From the NCBI RefSeq assembly GCF_000380965.1, contig NZ_KB905560.1, positions 35,091 through 99,090 on the forward strand: DNA of 64,000 nucleotides, in the 5' to 3' direction. This stretch comes from Paenibacillus ginsengihumi DSM 21568. GTDB taxonomy: Bacteria; Bacillota; Bacilli; Paenibacillales; NBRC-103111. Below the pieces are notes generated by a model that worked only from the letters and a program-made list of their open reading frames with translations, did not search any database and had not been told where the DNA came from. Made by a program: the position numbers and the translations under genes. Shown piece by piece: positions 58,471 through 64,000 of the stretch (its first letter is position 1; each line of letters opens with the position of its first letter).

Positions 58471-59639
58471 GCGCGGGCGGCGAGACAACCTCGGCGGTTC
58501 CCGCTGCAGAGGCGGATGGCCGCCTGCCCGGCGGTTCGGCTAGCGGCGCTTCGTCCGCTTCATCCGCTTCGTTCGCTTCGTCCGGTTCGGCAGCCGCCGG
58601 GCCAGCCGGGGCCGCCGGCCGGCACGAGCATTCCGGCGAGGGGCGCGCCTGGCGGCGGCGCATCGCTCTCGTCGCGGCGCCGCTGCTAATGGCCGCCGCA
58701 GCCTTATACGGCCTGACGACTGGCGCGGTAGGTATCCCGGCGCGGGAGCTGTATGCCGCCCTGGCCGGCAGCGGCGATTCGGCATATGAGCAAATTTTAT
58801 GGAATTTGCGCATTCCACGGGTAGCCATCGGCGCTTTGGTCGGCATGTGCCTGGCGATTGCCGGCTGCCTGCTGCAGGGGGTCATGCGCAACCCGCTGGC
58901 CGATCCGGGCCTGATCGGCGTATCGTCCGGGGCTGGGCTTGCGGCGATCGTCATCATGATTATATTTCCGCAGCTGATGCCGCTCGTTCCGCTCGCCGCT
59001 TTTGCGGGCGCGATCGGCGCTGTATTCGTCACATACAGCCTGGCCTGGAAGGGCGGAGCTTCGGCGATGCGCCTCGTGCTGTCCGGCGTGGCGATCAATG
59101 CGCTCATCGGAGCGGTCACCTCGGCCATCATGCTGCTGTACAGCGAGCGCGTGCAGGCGGTGCTGCCGTGGCTGATCGGCGGCCTGGGCGGGAGGAGCTG
59201 GAAGCATCTGGAGATGATGCTTCCTTACGCGATCGTCGGGCTCGCGCTGGCGGCGTTCGCCATCAAGCCGGCCAACGTCATGCTGCTCGGCGACGATACC
59301 GCGAAGCTGCTCGGCCATCCGGTGGAGGCGAGCCGGCTGTTTCTCGTCGCCGTCGCCACGCTGCTGGCCGGCACGGCCGTCAGCGTAGCCGGACTGCTCG
59401 GCTTCGTCGGGCTCGTCGTGCCGCATATCGCGCGCATGATCGTCGGCACGAATTACGCGTATTTTTTGCCGGTGTCGGCGTTCGGCGGGGCGTTCCTCAC
59501 CGTCCTCGCCGATACGGCGGCGCGCAGCTGGTTCGATCCCATCGAGCTGCCTGTCGGCATTTTGCTCGCTTTTTTGGGCGCGCCGTTTTTCCTGTATTTG
59601 CTGCGCAAGGGAGGAATCCGCAGTGGCCAGCCTGCTTGA
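58467..59639 (+). CDS. FecCD family iron/heme ABC transporter permease
   Basis: This 390-residue membrane protein belongs to the BtuC/FecCD fold, which usually has about ten TM helices. Motifs are LRIPRVAIGALVGMCLAIAG, LQGVMRNPLADPGLIGVSSG (family signature) and GLLGFVGLVVPHIARMIVG. About 70 N-terminal residues form an Ala/Ser/Gly-rich, low-complexity tail (SASGASSASSASFASS) not usual in the family; a later start is possible, but ATG 58467 overlaps the previous stop and fits coupling. Only one permease is present, so a homodimer is expected. The next gene starts 16 bases inside its end. Confidence 0.88.
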   Translation: MSAGGETTSAVPAAEADGRLPGGSASGASSASSASFASSGSAAAGPAGAAGRHEHSGEGRAWRRRIALVAAPLLMAAAALYGLTTGAVGIPARELYAALAGSGDSAYEQILWNLRIPRVAIGALVGMCLAIAGCLLQGVMRNPLADPGLIGVSSGAGLAAIVIMIIFPQLMPLVPLAAFAGAIGAVFVTYSLAWKGGASAMRLVLSGVAINALIGAVTSAIMLLYSERVQAVLPWLIGGLGGRSWKHLEMMLPYAIVGLALAAFAIKPANVMLLGDDTAKLLGHPVEASRLFLVAVATLLAGTAVSVAGLLGFVGLVVPHIARMIVGTNYAYFLPVSAFGGAFLTVLADTAARSWFDPIELPVGILLAFLGAPFFLYLLRKGGIRSGQPA

Positions 59640-60414
59640 AGCCGAGCGGCTCCATTATACGCATTCCCGGCAGTTCGCGATGACGGACTTGTCCGTTTCG
59701 CTGCGCGAAGGGGAAATCGTCAGCATCATCGGGCCGAACGGCTCCGGCAAGTCGACGCTGTTGAAGCTGCTTGCCCGCCTGCTGCGCCCCGGTGCGGGAG
59801 CCGTCCGCCTGTGCGGCCGGGACATCGCCGCCATGAGCGGGCGGGAGACAGCCCGCCTGCTTGCGATGCTGTCCCAGACGAACGACGCCGCTCTGGACAT
59901 CAGCGTGCGCGAGCTTGTCCGCTTCGGCCGCCACCCGCATAAAGGCTGGTTCGAGACCGATTCCGAGACGGATGCGGCCTGCGTGGAATGGGCGATGAAA
60001 GCGACCGGCGTGCTGCCGTACGCCGAGCGCGGGCTGCAGACGCTCTCCGGGGGAGAGCGTCAGCGAGCCTGGCTGGCCATGGCCGTTGCCCAGCAGCCGA
60101 AGCTGCTGCTGCTGGACGAGCCGACGACGTATCTGGACATCGCCCATCAGCTCGATTTGATGGAGCTGGTGAAGCAGCTCAACCGCGAGCATGGCATGAC
60201 GGTGGCGATGGTGCTGCACGACATCAATCAGGCCGCCAAATACAGCGACCGGCTCATCGTGATGCAGGACGGCCGCATTGCCTGCGACGGCCCGCCGGCC
60301 GAGGTGCTGACGGAGGAGCTGTTCCGGCGCGTCTTCCGGATTCGCGCTACCGTGAGCTGCGATCGCGGGTATCCGGTATTTACGGCTGAAGAAAGCTTGC
60401 AGCCGCACGCATAA
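59623..60414 (+). CDS. Iron/heme ABC transporter ATP-binding protein (FecE family)
   Basis: This 263-residue cytoplasmic ATPase has Walker A IIGPNGSGKSTLLKLL, Q-loop AMLSQTND, signature LSGGERQRAWLAMA, Walker B LLLLDEPTTYLDI and the H-loop His in VLHDINQAAKY. It energises the FecCD permease. The GTG start at 59623 follows AAGGGAGGAA, and the first bases overlap the permease gene, indicating translational coupling. It is the third gene of the Fur-controlled operon. Confidence 0.92.
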   Translation: MASLLEAERLHYTHSRQFAMTDLSVSLREGEIVSIIGPNGSGKSTLLKLLARLLRPGAGAVRLCGRDIAAMSGRETARLLAMLSQTNDAALDISVRELVRFGRHPHKGWFETDSETDAACVEWAMKATGVLPYAERGLQTLSGGERQRAWLAMAVAQQPKLLLLDEPTTYLDIAHQLDLMELVKQLNREHGMTVAMVLHDINQAAKYSDRLIVMQDGRIACDGPPAEVLTEELFRRVFRIRATVSCDRGYPVFTAEESLQPHA

Positions 60415-60458
60415 CCAAAACTTGACTTGCAGGCGCAAGCCGCAGAAAGGAGCAACGA

Positions 60459-60794
60459 ATGTTTGTCGTAGCCAATCATTTCAAGGTACGAAAAGGAGAA
60501 GGGGACTATTTGGTGGAGCGCTTCGGACAGCCGAAGGCGGTCGCGACGATGCCCGGCTTTATTTCGCTGGAGCTGCTGCGCTGCACGGAGCACGAGGAAT
60601 ACGACGAATACATTGCCCGCACCACCTGGGAGAGCCGCGAGGCGCACGCGAACTGGATGCAGAGCGAGCAGTTCGCCGCCGCCCATCAAAACCGCTCGAA
60701 CCGGGGCGCGATCCTCGAATCCCGCATCACGCGCCACGACGTGCTGGCCCGGGTGACACCCGCCCCGGCGAGCCCTGCGGATAAAGCGCAATAA
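60459..60794 (+). CDS. IsdG/HmoA-like heme-degrading monooxygenase
   Basis: This 111-residue antibiotic-biosynthesis-monooxygenase-fold protein has Asn6, Trp66 and His76, spaced exactly like the Asn7/Trp67/His77 catalytic triad of IsdG. Other marks are FKVRKGEGDYLVERF and MPGFISLELLR. Such enzymes open heme to release iron using oxygen and an electron donor in the cytoplasm. The start follows AGAAAGGAG, 44 bases after the ATPase gene, so it is very probably the last gene of the heme uptake operon. A flexible Pro/Ala tail ends the protein. Confidence 0.85.
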   Translation: MFVVANHFKVRKGEGDYLVERFGQPKAVATMPGFISLELLRCTEHEEYDEYIARTTWESREAHANWMQSEQFAAAHQNRSNRGAILESRITRHDVLARVTPAPASPADKAQ

Positions 60795-60927
60795 AACCGC
60801 GCGTGAACGCCCCGGCGGTCCCGACCTTCCCTCCAAATGGAAGCGGTCAGCTGGCCGGGGCGAACATCGGACGCGCTCTCCAGTTCGTTACCATCACGGA
60901 CTCTCCGTTTCCAGAACACCTCCCCTC

Positions 60928-61015
60928 GCGAGCTTTCCATAAGTAGGGGCAGACCTAGCCAAGCAGCCGCCGCCATCGGACGATTGGCGAGCTTTCCATG
61001 AATAAGGGGCAGACC
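60928..61015. repeat. Direct repeat pair of about 28 bp
   Basis: GCGAGCTTTCCATAAGTAGG plus GGCAGACC (about 60928-60955) recurs as GCGAGCTTTCCATGAATAAG plus GGGCAGACC (about 60987-61015). The second copy runs into the terminator at 61011. The 60795-61496 spacer has no supported gene; from 61090 it is markedly A/T-rich. Confidence 0.7.
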
Positions 61016-61042
61016 GCTTCTTGCCGAGGCGGTTCTTTTTTT
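61011..61042 (+). terminator. Terminator after the heme uptake operon
   Basis: GACCGCTT, loop, GAGGCGGTTC followed by TTTTTTTG. The stem has about 6 pairs with a long T-run. Confidence 0.65.
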
Positions 61043-61460
61043 GTCTGGCTTTAAAAAGATGGCTCCTGCTTCATTGTAATCGCGCCCGCTCCTGCGTATG
61101 ATCACCCTGCACGTATTTGGCCACCGCTTTACATGCCCTTTCTAAAGACGAACAATACAAGTTGATTCCCTGAACATCGTTCATTTTATTGCAGTTTATT
61201 TTGCGTTATGAAAAATAACACATGATCCTTAGGAGGGACAATTTATTTTGTATTCATATGTTATGTTTTTGTCATGTTCAAAAATTGGATTTACTCATTA
61301 CACGAACGATATCTTTGGATTTCATTGATAATATTCGGTTTTTGGTGAGCATAAATCTGAAAAAATATAAGAAAATCACAAAAAAAGGATTGAAATATCC
61401 GTCATCCTCGATTAATGTATGTAATAGAACATGTTAAGTAATGTTACTCGGTTTGTTTTG

Positions 61461-61481
61461 TGTGTAACATAATATTACACA
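61461..61481. promoter_or_regulatory. Palindromic operator before nirB
   Basis: Arms TGTGTAA (61461-61467) and TTACACA (61475-61481) flank a 7-base centre CATAATA. It sits 6 bases before the AAAGGG ribosome site. It could bind an Fnr/Rex-like or nitrogen/nitrite regulator; CATAAT may be the -10. A smaller palindrome, AGTAATGTTACT, lies upstream at about 61437-61448. Confidence 0.5.
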
Positions 61482-61496
61482 AAAAGGGTGAACGTG

Positions 61497-63926
61497 ATGA
61501 AGAAAAGGCTTGTGCTAGTAGGAAACGGCATGGCCGGCATGAATGCAGTCGAGCAGCTGCTCAAGCTGGCCCCGAACCGGTATGAGATTACAGTTTTCGG
61601 CAGCGAGCCGCATCCGAACTACAACCGGATTTTGCTGTCGTCGGTGCTGGCGGGCGACGCTTCCATGAACGATATCGTCATTCACGATTGGGATTGGTAC
61701 AAGAGCAACGGCATTACGCTGCATGCGGGCCATACGGTCAGCGAGATCGATCCCGCAAAGCGGACCGTGCGCACCGACAGCGGCATCGTTCAGCCGTATG
61801 ACGAGCTGATTTTGGCCACCGGCTCGCTGCCGTTCATGCTGCCGCTCCCCGGAGCGGACAAGGAAGGTGTCATCGCGTTCCGCGACATCAAGGATTGCGA
61901 GACGATGATCGAGACGGCCAAGAAGTACAGGAAGGCGGTCGTCATCGGCGGCGGGCTGCTCGGGCTGGAGGCGGCGCGCGGGCTGCTCAATCTGAACATG
62001 CAGGTTTCCGTCGTGCACATCTACAAATATTTGATGGAGCGGCAGCTTGACGAGACGGCGGCGCATTTGCTGCAGAAAGAACTGGAAGCGCAGGGCATGA
62101 AATTTTTGCTGGAGAAAAATACCGATTCCATCTTGGGCCGCAAACGCGTCACCGGCGTCCGGTTCAAGGACGGCAGCGAAGTCGAGGCCGATCTCGTGGT
62201 GATGGCTGTCGGGATTCGCCCGAACGTCGCGCTGGCGAAAAACAGCGGCATCGAGGTCAACCGGGGCATCGTCGTGAACGATTATATGGAGACGAACGTG
62301 CCGAATGTCTATGCCGTCGGGGAATGCGCCGAGCACCGCGGCATCGCTTACGGGCTGGTGGCGCCGCTGTACGAGCAGGGGGCCGAGCTGGCGAAGCGGT
62401 TGGCCGGCGTAGCCTCGGAAGGGTATCAGGGCTCGGTCGTATCGACGAAGCTGAAGGTGTCGGGCGTCAACGTATTTTCCGCCGGGCAGTTCACGGATGA
62501 GCCGGGAACGAGGGCGGTGCGCGTGCAGGACGACTTCGACGGGGTGTATAAAAAGGTCGTTATCCGCGACGGCAAGGTGATCGGCGCCGTATTGTTCGGC
62601 GACACGAGCGATGGCTCGCGGCTGTTCTCGATGATTCGCAGCGGCGAGGACGTTGCGGGCAAGGAGAAGCAGGTGCTGCTGGGAGACGCCGCCGTGGGTA
62701 AGCCGGCATCCGGCATCGACTATGTGGCCGCGATGGCCGACGGCGATATCGTCTGCGGCTGCAACGGGGTGACCAAGGGCGCGATCGTCGAGGCGATTCG
62801 GGAAAAGGGCTGCGCCAGCGTGAACGACGTCAAGGCGTGCACGAAGGCTTCGGGCTCGTGCGGCGGCTGCAAGCCGCTGGTCGCCGATCTGCTGACGCTC
62901 ACCCTGGGCGACGGCGTGAAGACCGTCAAGGAAGGCATTTGCGGCTGCACCGAGCTGAACCGGGACGAGGTGGTGGCGGCGATCCGCTCCATGCATTTGA
63001 CGACATCCAAGGAAGTCATGAACGTGCTGGGATGGAAGACGGAGGAAGGCTGCTCCAAATGCCGTCCGGCGCTGAACTATTACTTGGGCATGGTATGGCC
63101 TGCCGAGCATGAGGACGAGAGGGAATCGCGTTTTGTCAACGAGCGCAATCACGCCAACATTCAGAAGGACGGCACGTATTCCGTCGTTCCGCGGATTTAT
63201 GGCGGCGTCACCTCGCCGGCGGAGCTGAAGCGCATCGCCGAGGTTGCCGAGAAGTACGACGTGCCGATGGTGAAACTCACCGGCGGCCAGCGAATCGACC
63301 TGCTTGGCGTGAAGAAGGAGGATTTGCCGCGCATGTGGGCCGATCTCGACATGCCTTCAGGCTACGCTTACGGCAAGGCGCTGCGTACGGTCAAGACGTG
63401 CGTCGGCTCCACGTTTTGCCGGTTCGGCACGCAGGACTCGATCAAGATGGGCATCGCTCTCGAGAAGAAGTTCGAGCGGCTGAACACGCCCGCCAAGGTG
63501 AAGCTGGCCGTATCGGGATGCCCGCGCAACTGCGCGGAATCGACCGTCAAGGACTTCGGCGTCATCGCGATCGACGGCGGCTGGGAGCTGTACGTCGGCG
63601 GCAACGGCGGCGTGAAGGTTAGGGCGTCCGATCTGCTCTGCAAGGTGAAGACAGAAGAAGAAGTGATCGAATGGGCCGGCGCCTTCCTGCAATATTACCG
63701 CGAGCAGGCGCGCTGGAACGAGCGCACCAGCGAGTGGGTGCAGCGCGTCGGACTCGATACGATCAAGCAGGCGCTGGAGAAGAAGGAAGACCGGAAAGCG
63801 CTCGTACAGCGGATTGAGGAGACGTTGAGCCTGACTCGGGACCCGTGGAAGGAAATCATCGAGAAGGATCAGCTCCGCGCCACGTTCGAGCAGCTGGGCG
63901 TGCGCGAGACGACGGCCGTCAACTGA
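61497..63926 (+). CDS. nirB: Assimilatory nitrite reductase (NADH) large subunit NirB
   Basis: An 809-residue cytoplasmic flavo-siroheme enzyme that reduces nitrite to ammonium with NADH. Domains in order: FAD/NAD oxidoreductase (LVLVGNGMAGMNAVEQLL at the start, ELILATGSLPF, VVIGGGLLGLEAARGL); two BFD-like [2Fe-2S] domains (IVCGCNGVTKGAIVEAI with SCGGCKPLV, then GICGCTELNRDEVVAAI with GCSKCRPAL); the ferredoxin-like half domain around VVPRIYGGVTSPAEL; and the siroheme/[4Fe-4S] domain (KTCVGSTFCRFGTQDS and VSGCPRNCAEST, four Cys). The start ATG at 61497 follows AAAGGG; GTG 61488 is less likely. nirD is expected downstream but is not reached by the window. Confidence 0.95.
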   Translation: MKKRLVLVGNGMAGMNAVEQLLKLAPNRYEITVFGSEPHPNYNRILLSSVLAGDASMNDIVIHDWDWYKSNGITLHAGHTVSEIDPAKRTVRTDSGIVQPYDELILATGSLPFMLPLPGADKEGVIAFRDIKDCETMIETAKKYRKAVVIGGGLLGLEAARGLLNLNMQVSVVHIYKYLMERQLDETAAHLLQKELEAQGMKFLLEKNTDSILGRKRVTGVRFKDGSEVEADLVVMAVGIRPNVALAKNSGIEVNRGIVVNDYMETNVPNVYAVGECAEHRGIAYGLVAPLYEQGAELAKRLAGVASEGYQGSVVSTKLKVSGVNVFSAGQFTDEPGTRAVRVQDDFDGVYKKVVIRDGKVIGAVLFGDTSDGSRLFSMIRSGEDVAGKEKQVLLGDAAVGKPASGIDYVAAMADGDIVCGCNGVTKGAIVEAIREKGCASVNDVKACTKASGSCGGCKPLVADLLTLTLGDGVKTVKEGICGCTELNRDEVVAAIRSMHLTTSKEVMNVLGWKTEEGCSKCRPALNYYLGMVWPAEHEDERESRFVNERNHANIQKDGTYSVVPRIYGGVTSPAELKRIAEVAEKYDVPMVKLTGGQRIDLLGVKKEDLPRMWADLDMPSGYAYGKALRTVKTCVGSTFCRFGTQDSIKMGIALEKKFERLNTPAKVKLAVSGCPRNCAESTVKDFGVIAIDGGWELYVGGNGGVKVRASDLLCKVKTEEEVIEWAGAFLQYYREQARWNERTSEWVQRVGLDTIKQALEKKEDRKALVQRIEETLSLTRDPWKEIIEKDQLRATFEQLGVRETTAVN

Positions 63927-64000
63927 CCGGATCGGTCAAGGCATGCATGAGGCCACGGCCGCCAACTGACCGAATCGGTCAGGCGTGCGCGAGACGATGC
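63898..64000. repeat. About 43-bp tandem duplication of the nirB 3' end
   Basis: GCGTGCGCGAGACGACGGCC through CTGACCGGATCGGTCAAG (63898-63940) is repeated at 63941-63982 with changes, and a third copy begins at 63983 and leaves the window. Each unit holds TGACCG...CGGTCA, a small palindrome right at the nirB stop. Confidence 0.75.

Noticed and set aside
61515..63152. 545-codon minus-strand open frame opposite nirB
   Set aside because: nirB has complete FAD, [2Fe-2S] and siroheme motifs on the plus strand; the antisense frame is a shadow.

Overview
The window looks like a chromosome segment of a GC-rich, endospore-forming Firmicute of the Paenibacillus/Cohnella type. The basis is strong Gram-positive Shine-Dalgarno sequences, A/T-rich promoters in a GC-rich background, S-layer-homology proteins, a CotD-like spore coat protein, Fur boxes with the Bacillus 7-1-7 core, CcpA-type cre sites and many Gfo/Idh/MocA dehydrogenases. 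No rRNA, tRNA, CRISPR array, transposase or prophage was seen.

Region 1 (1-18.4 kb) is a plant-polysaccharide and sugar-acid block. It holds the end of an FtsX-type permease, a GH127-like hydrolase and a large S-layer-homology protein with a 27-bp coding repeat. A tight seven-gene operon follows (6.2-15.3 kb): dehydrogenase, two-lobed esterase, Asp/Glu racemase-like protein, RuBisCO-like protein, DUF1537 sugar-acid kinase, a solute-binding-protein homologue with no export signal, and a second dehydrogenase. The RuBisCO-like protein plus DUF1537 kinase pair is the signature of 3-oxo-isoapionate (D-apionate/D-apiose) catabolism. A DUF5060/DUF4038-type glycosidase, the architecture related to GH140 apiosidases, lies just downstream behind a near-perfect cre site. 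A truncated nucleoside-hydrolase-like gene ends the block.

Region 2 (18.4-31.6 kb) has a SIMPL protein, a heterodimeric ABC exporter pair whose second subunit is broken by a deletion plus frame change, a lone dehydrogenase, and an iron-siderophore group. The siderophore group is a Btr-like AraC activator, a Fur-boxed lipoprotein receptor, a tandem two-domain siderophore esterase and another AraC regulator.

Region 3 (31.6-42.1 kb) contains a compact dehydrogenase/DUF993/TIM-barrel isomerase operon, a beta-hydroxyacid dehydrogenase, a CE7 acetyl esterase, an ankyrin protein, a glycerophosphodiesterase and a ROK sugar kinase. Several interspersed repeat families and a 36-bp minisatellite fill its intergenic spaces.

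Region 4 (42.1-57.2 kb) has small DUF1801 and HesB-like genes, an Erm-type rRNA methylase behind a +x+ leader peptide, a dienelactone hydrolase, a secreted S-layer-homology protein, an isomerase/dehydrogenase/isomerase operon, an intracellular pectinesterase, a YheI/YheH (BmrC/BmrD-like) multidrug exporter pair behind a leader ORF and terminator, and a CotD-like coat gene. Region 5 (57.2-64 kb) is a Fur-controlled heme/iron uptake operon with an IsdG-like heme monooxygenase, then nirB, the large subunit of assimilatory nitrite reductase.

Four interspersed repeat families, called R1-R4 here, recur on both strands in intergenic DNA, and there are at least eight tandem-repeat arrays. Functional names rest on motifs and context read by eye; no database search was possible.
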